The notes: generated by a model not told the origin, from the letters alone. A DNA stretch of 64,000 nucleotides from Streptomyces sp. I05A-00742 (GCF_013055795.1 NZ_JABETO010000001.1:310376-374375); one strand, 5' to 3'. Counted from the first letter of the stretch, positions 16,401 to 24,572 are shown. Numbers and translations: made by a program.

Positions 16401-17664
16401 CGACCGGCACGACCGCGTCGGCCACTTCACCCTGGAGACCTTCCAGAACGACCGCTCGCTCTTCGACCTGCGGCACGAATTCCGCGACACCCGGCACCGC
16501 AACGTCATCTACACCCCGACCGCCACCACCCGGTTCCGCGAGTACTTCCACCCGGTCATCACCGACCAGCCCGCGCTGATCACGCGCACCGGCCCGGCGA
16601 GCGCCGGCACGGAGGGCCGCGGCTGGGCCGTCCCCAGCTCCCGCCGCCCCGAACCCCCCGACGTCAGCCACCTCGTGCCCACCGTCCGCTGGGAACAGAC
16701 CGTCGACCACACCCAGCACCGCGTCACCCGCACCCGCCGGCACGCCGGCTTCCGCGTCCACCTCCGCCGCCCCTGGTTCTCCTCGGGCGACGACGAACTC
16801 CTCGCCGTCGTCCTCGAATCCGGCACAGGTCCCGCCGACCCCGACCTCCCCGACGAACTCGTCACCCGCTGCGGCACCGACCCCGTCTGGGCCGACCCGA
16901 CGACCCTGCCCCGGCTCACCCCGCAGAACTTCCCGGGCGCGGCGCTGACGGCCTCCGGCCGGGTGCTCGCCGAACCGGTGGGCGGCAGCCCGGCGACCGT
17001 GTCCGTCGCCGCGTTCGCCCCCGGCTTCGACCACGAACTGGGGCTGTGGACCTGCGACATCGACGTCGACCTCGGCCCGGCCGCCGGCACCACGGCCTAC
17101 TTCCCGTACCTGCGCCTGGCCCTGGCCCGCTACCAGCCGTACTCCGTCGACCCCCTCCACCTGTCCAAAGTGGTGACCGCGGACTTCCTCCAGCTCCTGC
17201 CCGACCGGACGGTCACCGCGACCATGACGTCCGCCGGCGCCATCCGGCTGGAGCTCAGCGGCCCGGTCGCCCTGAACGCCCTCGGCAAGCGGGTCGGCAC
17301 CGGACAGACGGCCATGGCCGCCAGCCGTCGCGTCCTCGCCACCGTCGAACGGCGGGCCGTCGGCAGCGGCGACCTGGACTGGGCGGGCACCGGGACCGTG
17401 CTCGAACTCACCTGTGTGCCCAAGGGATCCGGCTTCGTCTGGTCCGGCGACCTCGTCCCCCCGGCACCCCAGCTGCTGCCGCCCTCCGAGTACCGGCTGC
17501 TCGTGGAGGAGCACGAGGTCTACGCCACGGACAGCGCCACCGCGACGGGCACGGTGACCCCCGCGGGCGGAGGCGCGGCGGTGCCGGTGAGCCGTCGGCT
17601 GATCCACGCCGACCGGTTCGCGCTGACGGTGTCGCTGCTGGGGCGGATCGTGCTCCGGGAGTGA
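13474..17664 (+). CDS. giant uncharacterised protein, second gene of a coupled pair
   Basis: A 1396-residue protein I cannot name. It begins MPETIRWTVLPDG and continues with LTVLVSPRL and FPGFRDWPDTLRRY, a pattern I associate with scattered large hypothetical proteins. Other landmarks are a Pro run (about 243-252), RARLCDLAGNGLG (about 570), which looks like a fibronectin or Ig-type strand, and the closing YRLLVEEHEVYATD region. The composition is beta-rich with few hydrophobic segments; no signal peptide and no membrane helix are seen. It starts three bases after the stop of the first giant gene, so the two are surely co-translated and probably act as one complex. Catalytic residues are not obvious. 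Confidence 0.85.
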   Translation: MPETIRWTVLPDGAAADGRLRLTVLVSPRLTGGTTLDAFPGFRDWPDTLRRYAAALQVEFRAPGSTGPGTAVPVAPQQGRFPPADSGLWKALFPLTTPVRAPGGALAAAAAVPPTLRSYPGKAVHERVSTLYETAATATALRRAFPGGGEGAAAAPPGTWDHPQPDDLDTPLPAPLLELARGVAASYPVLDELIRSGTGTAAVAPNPFRPRYMDRTGADYRANAAVHNLAEAYRFYDRPQVPPPPPPQTDFDFHNACALLADYPELLRRFGLALDLLVTPPAALADRWEARVVFTAAEGRLNEDEGLRPWTALRYLAGSRFEPYAPDDGPYGRRMLRLGGDGILVTDLDLDGAAMKFVEFSRILDQTVTGPAGPGQPTAPDSTALPALHGAGLTVFQDGRDVTLADQMEADARHTAGVGPAGLATAAAVLDASHLVRGYRVDVGLVEDADDATGSVTAWRPLCARTGSYAIRRPGQPVLPLVVAPDEGHVKAAAVTHDKTDDNQLYVHQALFGWHNWSLAAPPPGRTLGPDDRPQVPAPGVSPDFPLDTSFRPAQGTLPALRFGRTYRLRARLCDLAGNGLGPGADTAEGTASAAVTYRRWEPVPPPVLVPRWPFLEGESEPRMVIRSTVHDDGTPVPPGAWAAMRNGQVPDHRAESPVDGLDRRYRDSDERHVSPPKTPLQAAEQHGMYDNVFGPDKADLLRRRYYAAASREAGSYLDTVVSLPENPDVTTDLKLLGEIKVAKHNVHDTEPLTELPVPRGAGLRPGEYVVHRGAQLLLPYLPDVLARGVSLRGLPGAPPNATYDFPGPWPQARPLRLKIVEGEGPPVWSGFLERELTVRLPKATVATVRVSCRLDPADLTLFRNWELLTSSKLWTDPDPTTGLPQEKKDELTAAAAGGENWMLTPWAELTLVHAVEKPLAEPELSPLVFPREEGSTFTPFEGRLHCHARSTGRVDIDAAWTEWTDDVAEGAPRRTDRHDRVGHFTLETFQNDRSLFDLRHEFRDTRHRNVIYTPTATTRFREYFHPVITDQPALITRTGPASAGTEGRGWAVPSSRRPEPPDVSHLVPTVRWEQTVDHTQHRVTRTRRHAGFRVHLRRPWFSSGDDELLAVVLESGTGPADPDLPDELVTRCGTDPVWADPTTLPRLTPQNFPGAALTASGRVLAEPVGGSPATVSVAAFAPGFDHELGLWTCDIDVDLGPAAGTTAYFPYLRLALARYQPYSVDPLHLSKVVTADFLQLLPDRTVTATMTSAGAIRLELSGPVALNALGKRVGTGQTAMAASRRVLATVERRAVGSGDLDWAGTGTVLELTCVPKGSGFVWSGDLVPPAPQLLPPSEYRLLVEEHEVYATDSATATGTVTPAGGGAAVPVSRRLIHADRFALTVSLLGRIVLRE

Positions 17665-17866
17665 CCGGACGCACGGGCGCGGGCCGCACGGCCGCACCGG
17701 CGGCCCCTGCGCCGCCGGACGACGCAGGCGGGCCACGGGATTCCGGGGCTCGCGCGGTCGGAGGGGACGGCGCGAGCCCTGGAGGCGTGCGGCGAGCCGG
17801 GTGAGGAGTCGGGCGAGGGGTCCGGGTGCGCGGGGCCGCGCGGAGGTCGACCGGTCCATGGGGCAC

Positions 17867-18433
17867 CTAAGTGAAGTCGGAGTAGGCCAGGTGTGTTCCG
17901 CACACCCGGCAACGGAAGAGATAGGCGGTGGGCCGGCCGTCCCGCTCGAAGGAGGCGAGATAGCGCTCGATCTCGTCGGCCGACCACTGCCACGCGACGG
18001 CTTCCCGGCGCAGGGCGTCCAGGGCGTCGGGGTACGCGGTGAGTTCGGCGGCACCGGCCGGTCCGAGGAAGGCGGCGGCGTCACCGCAGTGGGTGAGCCA
18101 CACGGAGTCCTGCCAGGCGGCGAAGCCCGGGGTGCGCCGGTCGACGGCCGTCAGGACGGCCTCCGGCACCTCGCCCGCCACCACCCCGCAGAAGCTGATG
18201 CCGTACCGCTCCGCGGCGCTGCCGTCCGCTATGCACCAGGGGCAGAGCCGGCCGTGCAGATCCTCGTCGGACGCGGTGTGGACGGGCCCCGTGTAGACGT
18301 GACCGCGGGCGCGGGCACAGCAGGGGCAGACCGTGTCCGGGTCGGCGACGACGGAACCGGTGGCCAACGGGTCGGGGTGGTAGGGGAAGACGGGAAGAGC
18401 GGTGCTCACGGTGTCGTTCACGAGATCGTCCAC
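17867..18433 (-). CDS. CbrC family protein (UPF0167)
   Basis: A 188-residue protein of the CbrC family. It opens with LPVFPYHPDPLATGSV and carries two pairs of cysteines (CPCCARARGHVYTG and GRLCPWCIADGSAAERYG), plus CRVCGTHLAYSD near the end, so a zinc-binding fold is likely. In E. coli CbrC is linked to tolerance of colicin E2, but its biochemical role is not known. The start is placed at GTG 18433, four bases after GGAGAAGG; GTG 18421 is possible. It faces the giant pair convergently and so is probably unrelated to it. Confidence 0.85.
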   Translation of the reverse strand: MDDLVNDTVSTALPVFPYHPDPLATGSVVADPDTVCPCCARARGHVYTGPVHTASDEDLHGRLCPWCIADGSAAERYGISFCGVVAGEVPEAVLTAVDRRTPGFAAWQDSVWLTHCGDAAAFLGPAGAAELTAYPDALDALRREAVAWQWSADEIERYLASFERDGRPTAYLFRCRVCGTHLAYSDFT

Positions 18434-18614
18434 AGGGCCTTCTCCGTACGGTGATTGACCAGACGCGCACGCGGACGCGGGAACCGGCCGCCGGGCCGCC
18501 GTCCCGCTCGTCCCCTCGTCCTTCCACGCGTCGTTCTTCACGGGAAAAGCATGGCACCCGGCACTGACAACGGCCCCTCCCGGCGATCACCCTGATCCTT
18601 CCCCCATGACGGGA

Positions 18615-19079
18615 TCAGGAACGGACCCGGCCCCGCCGGTTGTCCGTGAGCGCCGCGTCGCCGGCGTCGAGGATCCTGCCGAAGACGTGCGCGATCACGG
18701 GCTTGGCGAACACGCGGGTGAGCACGGCGCCGAAGGGGAGGGGCACCTGGAAGGTGGTCGTCCACTCGACCAGGGTGCCCCCGGGCACCTCGGAGAACGT
18801 CATACGGCCGAGCTCGTGCCGGGCGGACGGAATGCTGCGCTCCACCGTGTAGTCGAAGCCGTGCGGCCGGTTGTAGACGGTGATCCGCTCGCGGAACCAG
18901 CCGATCAGCCATGTGTGCAGCCGGACGGCCCCCACCCCGTAGGGCGCCTCCGCGCCCGGCCGGGCCAGCCGGGCCCTGAGGACCCATGGGGAGCGGGTGT
19001 AGTTGGTGGTCGTGGCGCACCAGTCGAATACGTCGGTGATCGGCGCCGCGATGATCCGTCGTACCGTCAGGGTCTCCAT
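18615..19079 (-). CDS. SRPBCC (START-like) family protein
   Basis: A 154-residue single-domain protein of the polyketide cyclase/dehydrase or SRPBCC superfamily. The start METLTVRRIIAAPITDVFDWC has the typical Ala-Pro-(x)2-VFD entry, and GGTLVEWTTTFQVP is the central strand pair that closes the hydrophobic pocket. Such proteins bind lipids or aromatic ligands or act on them. It stands alone between CbrC and a small membrane protein. The ligand cannot be predicted from the sequence. Confidence 0.85.
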   Translation of the reverse strand: METLTVRRIIAAPITDVFDWCATTTNYTRSPWVLRARLARPGAEAPYGVGAVRLHTWLIGWFRERITVYNRPHGFDYTVERSIPSARHELGRMTFSEVPGGTLVEWTTTFQVPLPFGAVLTRVFAKPVIAHVFGRILDAGDAALTDNRRGRVRS

Positions 19080-19354
19080 GTGCCCGTCCCTTCTCTCCTG
19101 CGATCTCCTGCGATCTCCTGCGTTCTTCGGCGCGGAGGTGGTTCACGGTCTGGACGACGCAGGGTGCGGAAGCGTGACGGTTTCGGCGGTGACGCGCGTC
19201 ACGTCGGTGAGCGGGTCGTCGCTCACGGACCTTGACGGGCCGGTTGCTCGATCCGGGTTTCGGGGGGTGGTGGCGGCCCCGGACGGTCGCCCGACCGGCC
19301 GTGCCTCACGGGCAAGAGGGCGGCGATGAATGTGATGTGGGTGACGGGCGTCGG

Positions 19355-19756
19355 TCACCCGTCCTGGTGGGTCGACCGGCCGCCCGTGATCCACCGCCAC
19401 CGGCCGCGCTGACACAGCGGATGGTCGTCGTGGTCGTAGATCTGCGACTCGTCCGTGCAGTCCCATCCCGGGTGGCGGGCGATGCGGTGGGCCCAGAACG
19501 GCCAGTCGATGTAGAAGAGCTCCCAGACGGCGAAGACGGGCCAGAGGACGAGAGCGGCCGTCCACAACAGAGCGACGGAGAAGAGGACGTGAGGGTTGGC
19601 GTCCAGCTGGTCGTTCCTCACGTCGTTGTCGGGCGAGGCGGCGCCGTCCTCATGGCCGTACATGAGTACCGACGGCGTCACCTTGTTCGCCGAAAGGAAG
19701 GCCTGGCCGACGCTGCCGTAGGCGATGAGCCCCAGGCTCAACTCCAGTGCGTCCAT
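19355..19756 (-). CDS. small membrane protein of unknown function
   Basis: A 133-residue protein with one or two hydrophobic stretches, residues about 4-24 (weak) and a strong one in LFSVALLWTAALVLWPVFAV (about 58-77). The C-terminal third is rich in Trp, His and Asp (HPGWDCTDESQIYDHDD). GGGAGTAGAGC precedes the ATG at 19754-19756. No family is recognised. The 29-residue gene at 19900-19989 lies upstream on the same strand. Confidence 0.65.
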   Translation of the reverse strand: MDALELSLGLIAYGSVGQAFLSANKVTPSVLMYGHEDGAASPDNDVRNDQLDANPHVLFSVALLWTAALVLWPVFAVWELFYIDWPFWAHRIARHPGWDCTDESQIYDHDDHPLCQRGRWRWITGGRSTHQDG

Positions 19757-19899
19757 GCTCTACTCCCGGGTGTTGACCCATCGACCGCTGGGTGCGGTAC
19801 AAAGGAGGTCCCCGCCGCGGACCGGAATTCCACGGCGAGGACCACACCGGTACGGACGGTTGCCGACCGGGAGTCCTCAGCTCATGTGAGGACTGCCGG

Positions 19900-19989
19900 T
19901 CACCGCCCGTTCAGCCATTCCCACAGTTCGCGGAACACAGCAAGGATCCGCTTCCAGTAGGACCGCTTTACCAACCGGTGACGCCCCAT
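19900..19989 (-). CDS. 29-residue cationic amphipathic peptide
   Basis: A short gene encoding MGRHRLVKRSYWKRILAV followed by FRELWEWLNGR. The ATG at 19987-19989 is preceded by GAGGGGAGGGCGTCC, a strong ribosome binding site at good spacing, which is why it is called despite its size. Six Arg and two Lys against two Glu give a net positive charge, and the hydrophobic residues fall on one face of a helix from about residue 9 to 27. It could be a small membrane-associated regulator or an antimicrobial or toxin-like peptide. It precedes the small membrane protein gene on the same strand, with 143 bp between them. Confidence 0.5.
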   Translation of the reverse strand: MGRHRLVKRSYWKRILAVFRELWEWLNGR

Positions 19990-20220
19990 GGACGCCCTCC
20001 CCTCTACGGGCGCGGCCAGAATTCCGGTGGCCGCTCCGGAGGAAGTCCGGTTCGGACCTCCTGGGCGAGAAGCCCGACGACGGGTCTCCTCGGGAGGGGA
20101 GGGCGCGCGAGAGGCGCGGCGCCCACTGTAGCGGCTCAAGTCTCCCAGCCGTGCGGCCAGTTGAGCAGACCCGTAGCCATGTGATAGTGCCGCCCACCCT
20201 CCCGTGACTACCCTGAACGC

Positions 20221-20652
20221 ATGCCCCTCACCTGGCCCCCCACCACCCCCGGCCTCCTCACCCTCCCCTCCGGTCGCACCGTGCGGGGACGTGCGCTGCG
20301 GCGGCCGTTGCCGGCCGGGCCGGTGCCGGAGTTCGGGGTGTATCTGCTGGGCAAGCGGCCGCCCGAAGTGACGTGGGAGGCCGAGTGGTTGCGGTGGCCG
20401 GACTTTCGGTTGCCCAGTAGCGCGGAGCAGGCGCGGGAGGTGCTGCGGGGCGCGTGGGAGCGGGCGGCGGCCGAGCGGGTGGAGCTGGCCTGCGGTGGCG
20501 GGCGGGGGAGGACGGGGACGGCGCTCGCGTGTCTGGCGGTGCTGGACGGGGTGCCGGCCGGGGAGGCGGTGGACTGCGTGCGGCGGCACTACGACGCGCA
20601 CGCCGTCGAGACGCCGTGGCAGAAGCGATTCGTCCGCCGTTTCGGCGGGTGA
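20221..20652 (+). CDS. cysteine-based protein phosphatase (PTP/DSP-like)
   Basis: A 143-residue protein with the phosphatase signature CGGGRGRTG near residue 91, which fits CX5R(S/T): the Cys is the nucleophile and the Arg binds phosphate. The WPD-type acid loop may be WPDFRLPS (about residues 59-66). The rest is short for a tyrosine phosphatase, close to dual-specificity or plant-type minimal forms found in actinomycetes. It probably removes phosphate from a protein or an inositol or nucleotide substrate. It is a single gene, convergent with the HxlR regulator. Confidence 0.8.
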   Translation: MPLTWPPTTPGLLTLPSGRTVRGRALRRPLPAGPVPEFGVYLLGKRPPEVTWEAEWLRWPDFRLPSSAEQAREVLRGAWERAAAERVELACGGGRGRTGTALACLAVLDGVPAGEAVDCVRRHYDAHAVETPWQKRFVRRFGG

Positions 20653-20679
20653 TGGTGGGCGAGAGCGGAGAGCGGCGCG

Positions 20680-21225
20680 TCAGACCCCGGCCGGTCGCTG
20701 CTCCGGGAACAGGTCGGTCAGCAGCCGGTGCGGCCTCCTGCGGAGCGCCTCGCTCACGCGGTCGTCGCGGAGGGACGGATCGGCGCCGGGGCCCTGCCGG
20801 ATGACGAGGTCCGCCGCGGGCGGAACGGCGTCGCAGGCCGGGCAGAGCCCGGTGGGCGTGACGTCCGTGCCACAGGTCGCGTGGCTGAAGACGCGGCGCG
20901 CGCCCTGGGGGGTGAGCCAGCGTTCACCCCATTGCGACAGGGCGAAGACCGTCGGCCAGAGGTCGATCCCGCGCCCGGTGAGGTCGTAGTCGACCTCGAC
21001 GCCGGTGGCGCGCGGCCGGCGTTCCAGGAGGCCCATCGAGGTCAGGGTCTTGAGCCGGTCGGTGAGGACGGCCCGGGGGATGCCGAGGTGGGCGTGGAAG
21101 TCGGCGAAGCGGCGCACTCCGTAGAAGCAGTCGCGGAGGACGAGAAGCGTCCAGCGTTCGCCGATCACCTCCAGGGCGCGCGCCAGTGAGCAGTCCTGAT
21201 CCGAGTAGCCCCGTCCCAATCCCAT
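20680..21225 (-). CDS. HxlR-family transcriptional regulator
   Basis: A 181-residue regulator. The N-terminal 100 residues are a classic HxlR winged helix: CSLARALEVIGERWTLLVLR, FADFHAHLGIPRAVLTDRL and LTSMGLLERR. The first Cys of the family (DCSLARAL) is present and can be redox-sensitive in relatives. An extension of about 60 residues with CGTDVTPTGLCPACDA may bind zinc. It is divergent from an MFS exporter, and a 39-bp palindrome lies between the two starts. The likely role is repression of the exporter and itself. Confidence 0.9.
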   Translation of the reverse strand: MGLGRGYSDQDCSLARALEVIGERWTLLVLRDCFYGVRRFADFHAHLGIPRAVLTDRLKTLTSMGLLERRPRATGVEVDYDLTGRGIDLWPTVFALSQWGERWLTPQGARRVFSHATCGTDVTPTGLCPACDAVPPAADLVIRQGPGADPSLRDDRVSEALRRRPHRLLTDLFPEQRPAGV

Positions 21226-21240
21226 GCCCCCAGGTTACCG

Positions 21241-21279
21241 GTTCATTCACCGAACCACTCTGTGGTTCAATCAATGAAC
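21241..21279. promoter_or_regulatory. 39-bp compound palindrome, likely HxlR operator
   Basis: The site is symmetric about 21260. From outside in, GTTCATT (21241-21247) mirrors AATGAAC (21273-21279), and GAACCA (21252-21257) mirrors TGGTTC (21263-21268); spacers are four bases each and the centre is CTCTG. It begins 16 bp from the hxlR ATG. It contains the first possible starts of the MFS frame (GTG 21262, ATG 21274), which is one reason to place the true MFS start further in. Confidence 0.8.
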
Positions 21280-21324
21280 TATGTCGATCCCGCCGGTGCG
21301 CCCGGCCTGAACCCGGGAGCAGCA

Positions 21325-22746
21325 GTGACGCCACCCGCCGAACCCGTCACCCACCGGTCCACCGCCCGGACGACCCTGGCCGTCGCGTGCGCGGCGACCC
21401 TGCTCGTCCTCATGAACTTCACCGCCACCCTCCCGACCGCCGGGCTCGTCGCGGCGGACCTCGGCTCCGGCGCCTCGGGGACGACGTGGATCCTCGGCAG
21501 CATCGGCGTCGGGCTGGCCGCCAGCCTCATGGCGGCGGGCGGCCTGGCCGACGACCGCGGGCGCAAGCGGACGTTCGTGGCCGGCGGCCTGCTGCTGGTG
21601 CTGGCCAGTGCGGTGTGCGCGGCGGCGCCCGGGACGGTGGTGTTCGTGCTCGGCCGCCTCGTGCAGGGCGCCGGGAGCGCCGCCCTGCTGGCCGCCGGGC
21701 TCGGCCTCGTCGGGCAGGCCTTCGCCCCCGGGGCCGCGCGGGCGCGGGCCACCGGCCTGTGGGGCGCCATGGTCGGCGGCGGCATCGCCGTCGGGCCGCT
21801 GTTCGCCGCGCTGCTGGTCAAGGCCGTGGACTGGCGGTTCTGCTACGTGGCCCTCGCCGTGCTCGCGGCCGGGGTGACGCTCTGGGGCGCGGTGTCCCTG
21901 ACGGAGTCGCGGAACGAGCGGCGCCGCGGTCTCGACGTCGCCGGCGCGGTGACCCTCGGGCTCGGCATCGCCCTGCTCGTCGCGGCGCTCGTCGAGGGCC
22001 GGGGCGGCTGGGGCCGGCCGCGGGTCGTCGTCCTCCTGGTGGCCGCGGTGGTGCTGCTGGCGGCCTTCGCGGTCGTCGAACGGCGCGTCGCCGAACCGCT
22101 GTTGGACCTCGCCCTGCTGCGGCGGCCCGCCTTCGTGGCCTCGACGGCCGGGGCGCTGGTCATCGGCGCCGGTGTGGTCGGCCTCATGACGTACGTCCCG
22201 ATGGTCGCCCAGACCCTGTTCGGGCTGAGCCCGCTGCGGAGCGCCGCGCTCCTGGCGGTCTGGTCCGGCCTGTCGTTCGTGGTCGCGCCGCATGCCCGCC
22301 GGCTGGCGGGACGCGTGGGGGACCGCCACCAGGTGGCGGCCGGACTGGTCGTCTGCGGGGCCGGTGAGCTCGCCCTGGCCGGGATCGGCGAGCACTCCTC
22401 GTGGTGGCGGTTCCTCCCCGGGCTGGTGGTCGCCGGGGTCGGCAGCGGAGTGGTGAACGCGGCGCTGGCGGGGCTGGCGGTGCGGAGCGTGCCGGCCGAC
22501 CGCGTGGCGGTGGGCTCGGCCGCGAACAACGCGTCGCGCTACCTCGGTTCGTCCGTCGGGGTCGCCGTGATCGCGGCCGTCCTGGCGGCGGTCCCCCACG
22601 GGGGCGGTGCCGCCCACGAGGCGGGCGTCGGCCTGAGCCACGCCGCGATCGCGGCCGGGGTGCTGACGCTGGCCGGAGCCGTGTTCGTCGCGCTGTGCCG
22701 GGAGCGGGTGCGGGCGGTGCCCGCGCCGGAGGCGTCCGCGGCGTAG
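21325..22746 (+). CDS. MFS transporter, DHA2-type drug exporter
   Basis: A 473-residue major facilitator with about 14 hydrophobic segments, as in the DHA2 (H+ antiporter, 14-TMS) group. Motif A is seen as GGLADDRGRKRTFVAGG after helix 2, and motif C-like GAMVGGGIAVGPLF in helix 5. It should export hydrophobic toxic compounds by proton exchange. I chose the GTG at 21325, preceded by GGGAG at five bases; earlier starts lie in the operator. It is divergent from, and presumably repressed by, the HxlR protein. Confidence 0.88.
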   Translation: MTPPAEPVTHRSTARTTLAVACAATLLVLMNFTATLPTAGLVAADLGSGASGTTWILGSIGVGLAASLMAAGGLADDRGRKRTFVAGGLLLVLASAVCAAAPGTVVFVLGRLVQGAGSAALLAAGLGLVGQAFAPGAARARATGLWGAMVGGGIAVGPLFAALLVKAVDWRFCYVALAVLAAGVTLWGAVSLTESRNERRRGLDVAGAVTLGLGIALLVAALVEGRGGWGRPRVVVLLVAAVVLLAAFAVVERRVAEPLLDLALLRRPAFVASTAGALVIGAGVVGLMTYVPMVAQTLFGLSPLRSAALLAVWSGLSFVVAPHARRLAGRVGDRHQVAAGLVVCGAGELALAGIGEHSSWWRFLPGLVVAGVGSGVVNAALAGLAVRSVPADRVAVGSAANNASRYLGSSVGVAVIAAVLAAVPHGGGAAHEAGVGLSHAAIAAGVLTLAGAVFVALCRERVRAVPAPEASAA

Positions 22747-23051
22747 GGCCGGTGACTGCGAGCGGGGCGGTGGAGCGACCGCGGCGCAGGGCCGGTGCCC
22801 GCACTGGAGATCGTCGGGGCGACCGCGGCGCAGGGTCGGCACCCGTGCCGGACAGGGCAGGACGGGACGGGACAGGGCAGGGCCGGCCGCGGCGCAGGAC
22901 CCGCCCCCCGGTTCCCCCGGTCGGCCGACACCCCGTCGTCCGCGCCCCCACCGTCCGTCCGGTGGCGGGGCCTCCCGCGCGGCCGGAGGCTGGCAGGAGG
23001 GCCCGGAGACCGCCGGGACCCGCCGCGGCCCGCGACCGTCGAGGAGGCGCC
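22747..23051. other. intergenic region with short imperfect direct repeats
   Basis: About 305 bp between two MFS genes. The phrase CGACCGCGGCGCAGGG occurs twice (around 22777 and 22818) and a shorter GCCGCGGCGCAGGA near 22885. No gene is supported, although GC bias keeps all frames open. The following gene has its own GAGGAGG site, and its promoter should be here. Confidence 0.5.
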
Positions 23052-24572
23052 GTGTCCGTGCCCGCCCCCGGCCCCCGCGACGCCGCGCCGCCCACCCGGC
23101 GCGGTGCCGTACTGGCCATCTGCTGCGTCGCGCTGATGATGATCGGCGTCGACGTCACCGCCCTGAACGTCGCCCTCCCCGCCATACAGCGCGACCTGGG
23201 CTCGTCCGTGGCGGGGATGCAGTGGGCCGTCGACGCCTACAGCCTGTCGATGGCGACCCTGATGCTGCTCGCGGGTTCGACGGGCGACCGGATCGGCCGG
23301 CGGCGGGTGCTGCGGGCCGGACTCCTCCTCTTCACCGCCGCCTCGGTGCTGTGCGCGCTCGCTCCCTCCATGGGCGCCCTGATCGGGTTCCGCGTCCTCC
23401 AGGGCATCGGGGCCGCCGGGCTGGGCCCGGTCTCCATGTCGATCATCGCCCACACCTTCACCGACCGGGCCGAACGGACCCGTGCCATGGGCGTGTGGAT
23501 GGGCGCGTACGGCCTCGGGCTCGCCATCGGCCCGCTGGTCGGCGGCCTGCTCGTGGCCGCGGTCGGCTGGCGGGCGGTGTTCTGGCTGAACCTCCCGATC
23601 GGGCTCGCCGCCCTGGCCCTCGCCGGGCGGTACGTCCGGGAGTCGCGCTCGGAGCGTCCCCGACGGTCCGACGCCGTCGGCCAGTTGCTCGTGATCACCC
23701 TGCTCGGCCCGCTGACGTACGCGGTCATCGAGGCGCCGCACACGGGCTGGACGTCGCCGGTGGTCCTCGCCGCGCTGGCCCTGGCGGTCGCCTCGCTCGT
23801 GGGTCTCGTCGGGTACGAGGGCCGCCGCGACGAGCCGTTGATCGAGCTGCGGCTCTTCCGCGACGTGCGCTTCAGCGGGGCGATCGCCGCCGGGATGTGC
23901 GTCTTCGGGGCGTTCGGCGGCTTCTTCTTCCTCAGCGCGCTGCGGCTCCAGAACCCCCTGGGGCTGTCCGCGCTGAAGGCGGGGCTGTGGATGCTGCCGC
24001 CCTCGGCCGTCCTCGCGGTCTGTTCCCTCTGCGCGGCCCGGCTCGCGGAGCGGTACGGCACACGGCCGTTGCTGGTACTGGCGGGCGGCGCCCTCGCCGC
24101 GAGCGGGGCACTGGCGGCGGTCCTGGCCGGTGATCCGTCCGCCCTGGCGCTGGTCGCCGAGTTCGTGTTCTTCGGCATCGGGATCGGCCTGGCCTCCCCG
24201 CTGCTCATCACCGCAGGCGTCTCCGGCCTGCCACCGGACCGGGCGGGGCTCGCGTCCGGGCTCTTCACCTCCTGCGGCCGCTCGGCGTTCTCGCTGGGCG
24301 TCGCCGTCCTCGGCGCGATCCTGGCCGCCGGGCTGCACGGCGCGCCCCTGCACGACCCCGCCGCCTTCGCCTCCGCCGCCCGGCCCGCCTGGGCGATCGT
24401 CGCGGCGTGCGGTGTGGTGGTGGCCGTGCTGGCGGCGGTGAGCACGGCGGGGGGCCGGTCCCTGCCCGGCGGGGGTATGGCCGGGGGCGCGGCGGAGTCG
24501 GCGGAATCAGTGGCTCCGGGGGCCGCCGACCGCCGCGCCGGGCGAATCGGGCCGGGAAAGCGGCTCGGTTGA
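23052..24572 (+). CDS. MFS transporter, EmrB/QacA-type (DHA2)
   Basis: A 506-residue, 14-helix exporter. Helix 1 contains the typical MIGVDVTALNVALPAIQRDL, helix 2 is followed by motif A GSTGDRIGRRRVLRAG, and helix 5 shows the motif C region GAYGLGLAIGPLVGGLL. The family exports antibiotics, dyes and antiseptics with proton exchange. The GTG at 23052 is preceded by GAGGAGG at four bases. The C-terminal 35 residues are a soluble Gly/Ala-rich tail. No dedicated regulator is adjacent on its strand; the HxlR protein two genes away could act, but this is not shown. Confidence 0.88.
   Translation: MSVPAPGPRDAAPPTRRGAVLAICCVALMMIGVDVTALNVALPAIQRDLGSSVAGMQWAVDAYSLSMATLMLLAGSTGDRIGRRRVLRAGLLLFTAASVLCALAPSMGALIGFRVLQGIGAAGLGPVSMSIIAHTFTDRAERTRAMGVWMGAYGLGLAIGPLVGGLLVAAVGWRAVFWLNLPIGLAALALAGRYVRESRSERPRRSDAVGQLLVITLLGPLTYAVIEAPHTGWTSPVVLAALALAVASLVGLVGYEGRRDEPLIELRLFRDVRFSGAIAAGMCVFGAFGGFFFLSALRLQNPLGLSALKAGLWMLPPSAVLAVCSLCAARLAERYGTRPLLVLAGGALAASGALAAVLAGDPSALALVAEFVFFGIGIGLASPLLITAGVSGLPPDRAGLASGLFTSCGRSAFSLGVAVLGAILAAGLHGAPLHDPAAFASAARPAWAIVAACGVVVAVLAAVSTAGGRSLPGGGMAGGAAESAESVAPGAADRRAGRIGPGKRLG

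Noticed and set aside
9607..18084. A 2825-codon leftward open frame antisense to the giant pair
   Set aside because: It is the mirror of the strong third-position GC bias of the rightward genes; its translation is Gly/Arg/Val/Glu-rich without domains, and the rightward frames have proper starts, spacing and protein-like sequence.
19792..20184. Rightward frame after AAAGGAGGT
   Set aside because: No start codon lies at a proper distance after the AGGAGG and the translation is not protein-like; the 29-residue gene on the other strand is better supported.
22401..23051. Upstream extension of the second MFS gene
   Set aside because: The frame is open only by GC bias; GAGGAGG before GTG 23052 and the first helix fix the start.
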